Shown here piece after piece: positions 7,586 through 14,224 of a stretch of DNA of 20,284 bases; the first letter of the stretch is position 1, and each line of letters begins with the position of its first letter. Source of the DNA: Deltaproteobacteria bacterium (GTDB lineage Bacteria; Desulfobacterota; Desulfobacteria; Desulfobacterales; B30-G6); assembly GCA_003647375.1 (NCBI GenBank), contig QMMS01000047.1, positions 1 through 20,284 on the forward strand. The letters run 5' to 3'. The notes below the pieces were generated by a model that made no database searches, was not told the DNA's origin, and saw only the letters and a list, made by a program, of their open reading frames with translations. A program made the translations under genes and the position numbers.

Positions 7586-9190
7586 ATGAAAACGAGCTGT
7601 CTCATCTTCATCTATGGATTGGTTATCGGTTTTGCCCTGCTGCTTACCGGATGCGCGGTGGGACCGGATTATGTCAAACCCGAAGCATTGCAACCTCAGA
7701 AATGGCTTGAGGAAGAAGACCCTTTCATCAAGAGTGAGCCGGCAGATTTTGGTCAGTGGTGGACGATCTTAAATGACCCGGATCTCGATACGCTGGTTGA
7801 CATGGCTTCTCAGCAGAACCTTTCCCTTAGAATCGCAGGCATCAGGATTCTGGAAGCCCGCGCCCAGTTAGGGATCGCCATTGGAGACCTCTATCCCCAA
7901 TCGCAATCTGTGGGGGGAAACGCCACCTATACAAGTGCAAGTGAAAATGCTGCGAATACCCAGCGCGGCGCTGATTTTAACTATGGCACTTTGGATCTGG
8001 GTTTTGACGCTACATGGGAACTGGACTTCTGGGGTAAGTTCCGCCGCGCTATCGAGTCAAACGTGGGTAAGCTTGAAACGTCCATTGCAAGTTATGATGA
8101 CATCCTGGTCACCCTCATCGCTGAGGTAGCCCGTACGTATACCTTTATTCGTACACAGGAGATGCGTCTGATCATTGCAAAAGAGAACGTAAAAATTCAG
8201 GAAGAATCTCTTCAAATCGTCGAAACGCGTTTCAAAGAAGGCGACATCACCGAACTGGATGTGCAACAGGCTATAACCCTTCTGCAAAGCACCAAGGCTA
8301 CGATCCCCCGGATACAAGTAACCCTTCGCCAAAGCAAAAACGGACTTGCTATTTTGCTGGGGATGCTCCCCGGGGAACTCGAAAATATCTTAATAGCATC
8401 AAAGCCTATTCCCACAACGCCTGCCGAGGTAAACGTTGGAATTCCGTCGGAGTTGCTGCGCCGGCGCCCGGATATCCGTCTTGCAGAACGTCAGTTGGCC
8501 GCACAGAGTGCCTTGATCGGCGTTGCAAAAGCAGACCTTTACCCGCATTTCTCTCTTTTCGGCTCTATCGGGTTGCAGTCCAGTAACGCTGATGTAACGG
8601 CAGCAGGATATCCCGGCGGCAGCTCATTCAGCGATTTATGGGTTTCCGACAGTATCGCCTTTTTCGGTGGACCTGCTTTTACCTGGAACATTTTTAATTA
8701 TGGACGTACCAAAAACCATGTTCGTGTTCAGGACGCCCGATTTCAGCAACTGGTTGTTAATTACCAGAATACAGTGCTCAAGGCGGCTCAAGAAGTGGAA
8801 GATGCCATGGTGGCCTTTTTACGGTCCCAGGAGGAGGTGAAATTCCTATCCAAAAGTGTGAAATCAGCCACACGTTCGGTGGAAATTTCCATGATTCAGT
8901 ACCGGGAAGGGCTGGTGGACTATCAGCGGGTGTTGGATACCCAACGAATTCAGAGACAACAACAAAACCTTTTTACCGAAGTCAAAGGATCTGTTGTCCT
9001 GAATTTTATTGCCCTGTATAAAGCCCTTGGGGGGGGGTGGCAGATTCGTGAGGAAAAAGATTTTGTGCCTGAAGAGACTCTAAAGACGATGCAGGAACGG
9101 ACAGACTGGGGAAATTTGCTGACACCCACAGAATCGGAAGCACCACCAGACGAGGAAGACAGGCTGAGGTGGCGAGCACCGGAATGGTAA
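7586..9190 (+). CDS. Outer-membrane efflux lipoprotein (TolC/NodT family OEP)
   Basis: A 534-aa outer-membrane factor. The signal peptide ends in lipobox LLTGC (Cys23), followed by AVGPDYVKPE, the standard NodT-family N-terminus. Two outer-membrane-efflux repeats follow, with typical phrases such as LLRRRPDIRLAERQLAAQ, ATWELDFWGKFRRAIE and VEDAMVAFLRSQEE, ending at the conserved ALGGGW. About 50 polar residues follow ALGGGW, longer than I expect for the family. The codons for LGGGW contain a run of nine G (9029-9037). The start at 7586 has AAAAGGA 12 nt upstream; an overlapping ATG at 7578 gives only three codons. It completes the tripartite pump with the two preceding genes. Confidence 0.94.
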   Translation: MKTSCLIFIYGLVIGFALLLTGCAVGPDYVKPEALQPQKWLEEEDPFIKSEPADFGQWWTILNDPDLDTLVDMASQQNLSLRIAGIRILEARAQLGIAIGDLYPQSQSVGGNATYTSASENAANTQRGADFNYGTLDLGFDATWELDFWGKFRRAIESNVGKLETSIASYDDILVTLIAEVARTYTFIRTQEMRLIIAKENVKIQEESLQIVETRFKEGDITELDVQQAITLLQSTKATIPRIQVTLRQSKNGLAILLGMLPGELENILIASKPIPTTPAEVNVGIPSELLRRRPDIRLAERQLAAQSALIGVAKADLYPHFSLFGSIGLQSSNADVTAAGYPGGSSFSDLWVSDSIAFFGGPAFTWNIFNYGRTKNHVRVQDARFQQLVVNYQNTVLKAAQEVEDAMVAFLRSQEEVKFLSKSVKSATRSVEISMIQYREGLVDYQRVLDTQRIQRQQQNLFTEVKGSVVLNFIALYKALGGGWQIREEKDFVPEETLKTMQERTDWGNLLTPTESEAPPDEEDRLRWRAPEW

Positions 9191-9217
9191 ACCTTCACGG
9201 TTAACACAGGAAATTGC

Positions 9218-9895
9218 ATGAAACAAAATCAACTGACCAGAAATAATATCATTCTCTTAATCTGCCTATTGGTCATGATTCTTTTCTTACCCTTATTGTC
9301 TTCTTATGACGTGCTGGTGAAGAGCATCCTTTTTACGGCTATTGTCTTCTGCGGCACTTTTTCTCTAAACTTTGCTAAAAGAGTTCAAAAAATTCTGATC
9401 GTATCCGGAATCATTACCATATGTTTGAACTGGCTTAATCATTTTATTGCCAATGATGTGCTATCCTTAGTCTTTTCCTTCTCATTTTTTTTCTACAATC
9501 TGTTTATTGTTGTATTTATGGTCAGGCATATCGCCAGGAGCGTAAAGGTCGATGTCACCATCATCATCAATTCAATCAATGGGTACCTGCTTTTGGGAAT
9601 ATTAGGAGGCTTGCTCCTGGCCATAGCGGAAACAGTGCAAAAGCTTGTCTATCATCAGGATTTCGGGGCGATTAATTTTGCCGGGGGAGCTGCCAAAGGG
9701 TTTCATGATTATCTATACTTCGGCTTTGTTACCCTGTCAACCTTGGGGTATGGCGATGTCACACCGGTGTCATCTGTTGCGAAATCCGTTACGTTGCTCA
9801 TTGCCGTTTCCGGCCAGTTTTACATGACGATGCTCATTGCCATACTGGTGGGTAAATATTTAAGCAACCCTAAAGATGTTGGGCTGAAAGAATAG
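9218..9895 (+). CDS. K+-channel-like membrane protein (Ion_trans_2 pore)
   Basis: A 225-aa protein with four N-terminal hydrophobic helices (about 10-27, 33-50, 58-76, 84-103), then a pore module: helix about 119-138, pore helix about 163-174, selectivity filter TLGYGD (175-180), last helix about 188-212. This is the six-helix plan of Kv-like channels, but no S4 with regularly spaced Arg/Lys is evident, so voltage gating is not supported. There is no RCK/TrkA-N regulatory domain; the protein ends shortly after the inner helix. The ATG follows AGGAAAT by a few nt and lies 27 nt after the outer-membrane factor, so it is probably in the efflux operon. K+ conduction is inferred from the filter. 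Confidence 0.88.
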   Translation: MKQNQLTRNNIILLICLLVMILFLPLLSSYDVLVKSILFTAIVFCGTFSLNFAKRVQKILIVSGIITICLNWLNHFIANDVLSLVFSFSFFFYNLFIVVFMVRHIARSVKVDVTIIINSINGYLLLGILGGLLLAIAETVQKLVYHQDFGAINFAGGAAKGFHDYLYFGFVTLSTLGYGDVTPVSSVAKSVTLLIAVSGQFYMTMLIAILVGKYLSNPKDVGLKE

Positions 9896-9996
9896 TCAGG
9901 TCATAGTTATCCACAGTGAGATTGCCGGAGTAATAATACCGGAGCTGTACTCTGTTTTTTGGTCAAGTCGCTGTTAGTCCGAACATTTCATGAAAC

Positions 9997-10002
9997 TTGA
10001 CA
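9997..10002 (+). promoter_or_regulatory. Candidate -35 box of the riboswitch transcript
   Basis: A perfect TTGACA occurs about 30 nt before the conserved riboswitch core. The best -10 candidates at suitable spacing are weak (TTTAAA at 10018, TAAACA at 10020), so the promoter call is tentative. Confidence 0.3.
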
Positions 10003-10027
10003 GATGCTTCGACATTGTTTAAACATA

Positions 10028-10190
10028 TCTTGAGGTGCCATTTTTGGCTTAATGGGGAATCCTGTGAGAATCGGGAACGGTCCCGCCGCTGTAACTGGTG
10101 ACGAAATCTGCAATTTACCACTGTCTGGTTTTAACCGGATGGGAAGGTGCAGAAATTAGGTTAAACCGGGAGTCAGAAGACCTGCCTTAG
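10028..10190 (+). ncRNA. Cobalamin (B12) riboswitch aptamer
   Basis: The conserved blocks of the cobalamin riboswitch occur in order: GAGGTGCC (from 10032), AATGGGGAATCCTGTGAGAATC, ACGGTCCCGCCGCTGTAACTG (about 10076-10096), CCACTG (about 10118), GGGAAGG (10141-10147), and the 3' B12 box GGGAGTCAGAAGACCTGCC (10168-10186). Family members bind adenosylcobalamin or related forms and control B12 synthesis or uptake genes or B12-independent isozymes. A long intrinsic terminator starts about 75 nt after the aptamer, which fits transcriptional control. No recognisable B12-related gene follows in this window; the next gene is the 86-aa protein at 10507. Confidence 0.93.
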
Positions 10191-10193
10191 TAA

Positions 10194-10229
10194 ATTACCA
10201 TTTCTCTGCGGTGAGACAGAGAGTAATTG
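10194..10229 (+). promoter_or_regulatory. Hairpin between aptamer and terminator
   Basis: AATTAC and CTCTG pair with CAGAG and GTAATT around GCGGTGAGA. It could be part of the riboswitch expression platform, but I see no clear mutual exclusion with the terminator stem. Confidence 0.4.
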
Positions 10230-10263
10230 CTACAAAATAAAAAGGGTCAAGAAAACTGGGTGC

Positions 10264-10304
10264 AGCCCTTCAATCTTTTCAAATAAGATTGAAGGGCTTT
10301 TTTT
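10264..10304 (+). terminator. Intrinsic terminator downstream of cobalamin riboswitch
   Basis: A perfect 14-bp stem, AGCCCTTCAATCTT (10264-10277) with AAGATTGAAGGGCT (10285-10298), has a 7-nt loop and is followed by seven consecutive T (10298-10304). It is the probable off-state of the riboswitch. Confidence 0.93.
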
Positions 10305-10376
10305 ATGTAAATTTTTCATTCGGCGGCGGGACTGAATGACATGAAGCCATCTCAAAAAGAGGATTTTGGTTCAAAG

Positions 10377-10489
10377 TCAAGGCGGGAACGAGTTTCAATC
10401 CGCAGAAATACTGAAGTATTTTGAGGAGTTGAAATGAGAGCTCAACGATGGATTTGGGCCAAAAGACCTTTTTCAGATAGCTTCATAAT
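10377..10489 (+). repeat. Dispersed structured repeat, copy 2 (between riboswitch and 86-aa gene)
   Basis: This is the second copy of the element at 13-123, sharing TCAAGGCGG, TATTTTGAGGAGTT, CAACG and AAAAGACC. Its hairpin AAATACT-GA-AGTATTT (10406-10421) has the position and size of the copy 1 hairpin, with compensatory base changes. GAGGAG (10423-10428) is followed by ATG at 10434, but the frame it opens is unrelated in sequence to that of copy 1. It ends just before the ribosome-binding site of the 86-aa gene. The stretch 10305-10376 before it holds no gene; it has only a short CATTC/GAATG inverted pair. Confidence 0.7.
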
Positions 10490-10506
10490 GAAAGGAGGTG
10501 ATACGG

Positions 10507-10767
10507 ATGAAATCAGGATTAATCATTTATGTTGTTGGCGAAGAACCGCCGAATTGGGATGCAGCGTTTGAATCAATGGTCATAAAAAAAAATACCAAAG
10601 TAGACTTAGTTGAAATAATCACTGCCAATACAGGTCATTTTGATGTTCTCGATGCCTGGTGGTCACTTTTGACTAAAGGAATGAAACGAGTTTCCTGCAT
10701 GATAGGAGAGTTTTCACCAGCGGGTAATCTCACTCTCACAAGCCGTGAGCTACATCTATGCGGATAG
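10507..10767 (+). CDS. Small protein of unknown function (86 aa), possible riboswitch target
   Basis: A very strong ribosome-binding site, AAAGGAGGTGAT (10491-10502), precedes ATG 10507, which sets the start; the GTG at 10498 lies inside that site. The protein has no signal peptide or transmembrane segment. It looks like a compact alpha/beta fold: strand GLIIYVVGE (4-12), helix around WDAAFESMV, strand VDLVEIIT, helix GHFDVLDAWWSLLTKGM, strand RVSCMIGEF, C-terminal TLTSRELHLCG. There are two Cys (about 64 and 85). I do not recognise the family. It is the first gene after the cobalamin riboswitch and terminator, so B12-responsive expression is possible, but the repeat copy lies between them. 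A perfect hairpin follows 9 nt after the stop. Confidence 0.8.
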   Translation: MKSGLIIYVVGEEPPNWDAAFESMVIKKNTKVDLVEIITANTGHFDVLDAWWSLLTKGMKRVSCMIGEFSPAGNLTLTSRELHLCG

Positions 10768-10776
10768 GTTTCTATT

Positions 10777-10825
10777 CATTCAGGGGGTCAATATAGCGTA
10801 CAACGAAGCAAAGACCCCCTGAATG
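10777..10825. repeat. 13-bp perfect inverted repeat after the 86-aa gene
   Basis: CATTCAGGGGGTC (10777-10789) is the exact reverse complement of GACCCCCTGAATG (10813-10825), with a 23-nt spacer. No T-tract follows on either strand, so a classical intrinsic terminator is not supported. It may protect the mRNA 3' end or be a small palindromic repeat. Confidence 0.75.
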
Positions 10826-10901
10826 TATTCAAAGCATGACAATCAGTGTCCGGATTGTGTCCACTATGCTCAACTGATAAAGTTATTTTTAAGCATATCA
10901 C

Positions 10902-10935
10902 TCGAATCCTGGAACCCTGGAATCCTTGAATCCTT
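10902..10935. repeat. Short tandem repeat of 8-bp units (WGGAAYCC-like)
   Basis: Four adjacent 8-bp units, TCGAATCC, TGGAACCC, TGGAATCC and TTGAATCC, occupy 10902-10933. The tract sits just beyond the 3' end of the minus-strand dehydrogenase gene. It carries no coding signal. Confidence 0.65.
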
Positions 10936-10943
10936 CATTTAGA

Positions 10944-12101
10944 TCAACTCTTTTGGAGATGATCTAAAAATGTTAAGTTCAACGCTTCGGCGTTGACGAT
11001 GCTCGGTGCTGCTTTGGGCGCATCGGTTTCCAAAAACGGCAAAATATCCGCTTGGTTCCAGACCGGGTATCCCAGCAGCAGGGCAGCGACATTGCTGGCT
11101 GCCAGGGTAGTCATGCCTTCTCTGGTCCAGCGGGTGGCCGAGGCGATGTGGGGGACCATGAGCACATTGTCCAGTTTGTCCAGACCCGGTTTTAAATCCG
11201 GTTCATCTTCAAACACGTCCAGGCCGGTTCGAAAATCCGGGTGCTTGCGGCAATGAGCGACCAGAGCTGCTTCATCGACCACCGGACCTCGGCTGGTGTT
11301 TACCAGAATGGCGTTTTCTTTCATCAACGCCAGGCGTTCGGTATTGATTAAATGGTGGGTGGATTCATCCAGAACGGTATGCACGCTGACGCAGTCGGCC
11401 TCCCGCAGCAGGTCCTCGAGGCTATCCGCGCGCTTGCAGGACACCGGCTCTTCTCCGCAGGATATGAGAAAATTGCTGTAAGCTGCAATATAATTTTCCA
11501 GATCTGTGTTGGGATAGGGGTCATGATAGATAAGGTTCATCTTGTGCCCTTCGACCATCATGCGGGCATAGGTGGCGCCGATGCGACCGGCACCGATAAC
11601 GCCCACCGTTTTGCGCCACAGCAGCTCTCCAAGAAAAAGTGTCATCAGCCAGCCCTTGTATTTTCCGGCCCGTAGAAACCGTTCGGCCTCACCGGTGCGG
11701 CGGGCGGCCGCAAAGGTCAAGGTTACTGCCATCTGGGCTGTGGTTTCGGTCAAAACCCCGGGTGTGTTTCCCACCGGTATCCCGTGTTTGGTGGCGGCCG
11801 CCACATCCACGTTATTAAAGCCCACGGCCACATTACTGTAGGCTGTTCCACCGGCGGCCTTGAGCGTACCAAACAGCTCCTCTCCCCAGTCCTCGGTCAA
11901 CTGTCCCAGGACGGCATCGCACTGTTGGCCGATGGCGGTCTTAATGTCATCAACGCTGAGCGCATCCGTGGAAGTGAGGACTTCGACTTTGCAATCGGCC
12001 TGAATCAGGCGCTCCAGCCACAGCGAGCCGGGTAGTTCTTTGGTGACAATCACACGTTTGCTACCGGGAGGATTATATACTTTCAATTTTTTTGAGCCCA
12101 T
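10944..12101 (-). CDS. D-2-hydroxyacid dehydrogenase, plant-type NADH-dependent hydroxypyruvate reductase
   Basis: A 385-aa soluble NAD(P)-dependent dehydrogenase that should reduce hydroxypyruvate (or glyoxylate) to D-glycerate (or glycolate). The nucleotide-binding motif is GVIGAGRIGATYARMM (about 167-182). Catalytic residues are R271 in NTSRGPVVDEAAL, E300 in GLDVFEDEP and H318 in VPHIASATRWTREGM. From memory, the whole chain follows plant peroxisomal HPR1 closely, including QLTEDWGEELF, NNVDV, VGNTPGVLTETTA, MVEGHKMNLIY and even APSIVNAEAL near the C-terminus. It lacks a peroxisomal targeting tail. The start at 12101 has AGGGGA upstream. It appears monocistronic, so a serine-cycle or photorespiration-like salvage role is only inferred. 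Confidence 0.93.
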   Translation of the reverse strand: MGSKKLKVYNPPGSKRVIVTKELPGSLWLERLIQADCKVEVLTSTDALSVDDIKTAIGQQCDAVLGQLTEDWGEELFGTLKAAGGTAYSNVAVGFNNVDVAAATKHGIPVGNTPGVLTETTAQMAVTLTFAAARRTGEAERFLRAGKYKGWLMTLFLGELLWRKTVGVIGAGRIGATYARMMVEGHKMNLIYHDPYPNTDLENYIAAYSNFLISCGEEPVSCKRADSLEDLLREADCVSVHTVLDESTHHLINTERLALMKENAILVNTSRGPVVDEAALVAHCRKHPDFRTGLDVFEDEPDLKPGLDKLDNVLMVPHIASATRWTREGMTTLAASNVAALLLGYPVWNQADILPFLETDAPKAAPSIVNAEALNLTFLDHLQKS

Positions 12102-12206
12102 AAATAGAATCCCCTATCAGACAACTTCTGTTATTATTCACTTGGGCGCACCTGCATTTTGGAACATAGCGAAAAAATATCAGGCGAAACCATTTATTAA
12201 GTTAAA

Positions 12207-12671
12207 TTATTGCTTCCGTGCCTTACCAGTTAATTTATCGATAGTAATTTTAAATACTTTGAATTTCTCTTTTTTCCCCTCAATATATTTTATACCTTTT
12301 TCAATAAACTCTGGAGAATACTTATGTATTAGTCCTTCCAAGGCTATCTGCTTATTCACATCAAATACTTCTTCAACCTCTCCTGAAACTATTATACTCT
12401 CATATTTTGTACCAAATTTAGCAGGTAATATCTCTGTATTTCCAACAGCACAAAACGAGACAGACTTATTTTGTTTGATATTATCAATTTTATGTCCTTC
12501 AACAGCGCAATGAAAATATATACAGTGGTCAATGAAACAAAAGTTCAGAGGCACACCATAGGGTTTTCCATTTTCAGAGACGGTCGATAGTACACCATAT
12601 TCCACCGTATTTAGTAACGCTATTGTTTCCTCTTCCGTGATAGCACGGTCTTTTCTGCGCATTTCGTTCAT
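12207..12671 (-). CDS. Pyridoxamine 5'-phosphate oxidase-like flavin-binding protein (Nim family)
   Basis: A 154-aa cytosolic protein. The N-terminus MRRKDRAITEEETIALLN followed by GVLSTVSENGKPYGVPLNF, then IYFHCAVEGHKIDNIKQN and VSFCAVG, is the arrangement of the NimA-type split-barrel FMN proteins. Relatives bind FMN and some reduce nitroimidazoles, while most have unknown substrates. AGGAGG lies about 7 nt upstream of the ATG at 12671, which supports the start. A second ATG three codons in is less well placed. It is 61 nt downstream of the next minus-strand gene and may share its transcript. The region 12102-12206 between this gene and the dehydrogenase is AT-rich and shows nothing further. 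Confidence 0.9.
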   Translation of the reverse strand: MNEMRRKDRAITEEETIALLNTVEYGVLSTVSENGKPYGVPLNFCFIDHCIYFHCAVEGHKIDNIKQNKSVSFCAVGNTEILPAKFGTKYESIIVSGEVEEVFDVNKQIALEGLIHKYSPEFIEKGIKYIEGKKEKFKVFKITIDKLTGKARKQ

Positions 12672-12732
12672 TTTCTATACCTCCTGGCAATTGATTGAAC
12701 AGGTTCTGATATCATTAACTTTCATCGCATTA

Positions 12733-13041
12733 TCAGGATTTTTGGTTTGAATTATTTTCGACATCATCAGGCTCTGACAAACTAGTATTTCCACCTTTTG
12801 AGCCGATAACAATAAGAACTATCCAACCAAATCCTGCCAATAATCCAATATACAAAGAGGCTTCGCCAAAAAAAATAAATAGAAATCCGATGGTGGCGAA
12901 AAATACTAAATAAGATAGTAAATACTTGATGAATCTTGAAGGTTTTTCGTTTAATGAATAAAAAATTAAGAAGATAAATAAAAAGAAAACTCCTACACCA
13001 CCAAATATTTTTAGAATAAATAATGTTGTTTCCATATCCAT
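12733..13041 (-). CDS. Small three-helix membrane protein of unknown function
   Basis: A 102-aa hydrophobic protein with transmembrane segments at about 6-30, 38-58 and 62-80 and a polar, acidic, Asn/Ser-rich tail (about 81-102) that is probably cytoplasmic. I do not recognise a family. There is no clear ribosome-binding site: the start at 13041 lies only 7 bp from the terminal inverted repeat of the neighbouring RAYT element. The native promoter or 5' end may therefore have been displaced by that insertion. An alternative ATG at 13035 is two codons in. The composition (AT-rich, hydrophobic) fits a real membrane protein, but expression is uncertain. Confidence 0.6.
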   Translation of the reverse strand: MDMETTLFILKIFGGVGVFFLFIFLIFYSLNEKPSRFIKYLLSYLVFFATIGFLFIFFGEASLYIGLLAGFGWIVLIVIGSKGGNTSLSEPDDVENNSNQKS

Positions 13042-13048
13042 ACTTATG

Positions 13049-14182
13049 GGGACGTCCGTTCTATTTTTCTATTATTCAAGTTTGTATAGTTGTGATAATA
13101 TTATTAGAGATTAGTCGCCGAGCATTTGTTTTTGAATTTTCCCAATCTGCGATAACCTGCTGCCCAAACTTACCGCTTTACTTACCGTAACCGCACTGAT
13201 GCCGATGGTTTTGGAAACATCGGTACATTTATATCCCAATTTACGCACCGCAATATAGCAAAGGACCCGCCGCGCTTCTGTGACGGGTCGCTCTTTGCTG
13301 GCAGATCTTAGATTCTCGGGATCGATTTTGAAGTAGTGCGCTACTTTCTCTATGAGCGCCGGCAAGCTGATAGCACTCATCTGCAGCCGATATTTTTCCT
13401 CCAAGCGCTCATCGGCTTGCTTTAACACCCGTTCAACAAAATCAGACGAACCCAATAGGCGTTCATCGCCTTTGATACGAACCCCGATATCCCGAAACCC
13501 TTTAAGCGCTGCCCAGCCCCCAACTGACCTTAATAAGCCGCCACCAACTAAATCCGGACGCTCGCCCTGCTCAACACCCTTGGATACAAAACTTTCATAA
13601 CCCCGGCGCGCTACCCTTGTAGTTTGGCCAAATAATCGTAAAACATACGCTGTGTCTTGAAAACCAGCTTCAACTTTGCCCATAAGTACACTGTGACCAC
13701 ACCACTGATATTGCTTGAGTGCCTTTAGATCCTTTACAATCTTTGCCCGCAGCGGATTTAAGTGAATATAGCGCACCAGTTCCTTTAGGTACACATCCTC
13801 TTCACACAAAAACGACTTGTAGCGATTCTGAAACAACTGCCCGTGACGCCGATGCCTGCGGTTATAAGATACAGCGTATCCGGTCAGCAACCGGCGCATG
13901 ACAGTGGCGATAGGGGTCAGACCGGTCTTTAATAATAAATGAACGTGATTGGTCATTAACACCCAGGAAAAACAGCAAGTCTCAGTTTCTGTAATATTGA
14001 GACCCAGGCGCTTGATAAAATTGGTCCGATCAACGTTGTCTTTAAAAATCGCTTTGCGTTCTATTCCACGGATGATGATATGATGCAGGGCACCAGGGGC
14101 ATCTATGCGGGCTTTTCGAGGCATGGCAGTTTTATATCAGAGCGCAGTCATAATGTAAATATATTAATAGAACGGACGTCCC
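13049..14182 (-). mobile_element. RAYT transposase unit bounded by 17-bp inverted repeats
   Basis: GGGACGTCCGTTCTATT (13049-13065) recurs as its exact reverse complement at 14166-14182. The pair encloses the transposase gene, with 45 bp on the 3' side and 41 bp on the 5' side. Each terminus contains the 8-bp palindrome GGACGTCC. The symmetric placement suggests these are the ends or recognition sites of the element. No target duplication is expected for HUH enzymes, and I see none. Confidence 0.75.
13111..14124 (-). CDS. REP-associated tyrosine transposase (RAYT, Y1 HUH family) with C-terminal HTH
   Basis: A 337-aa single-strand DNA transposase of the IS200/RAYT type. The N-terminus MPRKARIDAPGALHHIIIRG is typical. 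The metal-binding HUH motif is MTNHVHLLL (H60, H62), and the catalytic Tyr is probably Y119 in LVRYIHLNPLRA. GQLFQNRYKS (about 96-104) is also a family phrase. Residues about 255-330 resemble the DnaA domain IV/HTH fold (ALIEKVAHYFKIDPENLRSA, then VSKTIGISAVTVSKAV), an extension found in longer members. The enzyme should act on the palindromic GGACGTCC-containing ends around it. The gene appears intact. Confidence 0.93.
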   Translation of the reverse strand: MPRKARIDAPGALHHIIIRGIERKAIFKDNVDRTNFIKRLGLNITETETCCFSWVLMTNHVHLLLKTGLTPIATVMRRLLTGYAVSYNRRHRRHGQLFQNRYKSFLCEEDVYLKELVRYIHLNPLRAKIVKDLKALKQYQWCGHSVLMGKVEAGFQDTAYVLRLFGQTTRVARRGYESFVSKGVEQGERPDLVGGGLLRSVGGWAALKGFRDIGVRIKGDERLLGSSDFVERVLKQADERLEEKYRLQMSAISLPALIEKVAHYFKIDPENLRSASKERPVTEARRVLCYIAVRKLGYKCTDVSKTIGISAVTVSKAVSLGSRLSQIGKIQKQMLGD

Positions 14183-14224
14183 TGTTGTCCTGTTGTCACG
14201 GTGCGGAGATTGTTGCAGATATCG

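Noticed and set aside
10902..10935. CRISPR-like repetition
   Set aside because: The units are only 8 bp, directly adjacent and without spacers; this is a short tandem repeat. No CRISPR array was seen in the window.
12040..12513. 157-codon plus-strand reading frame
   Set aside because: It is antisense to the dehydrogenase start and the Nim-like gene, both clearly coding on the minus strand.
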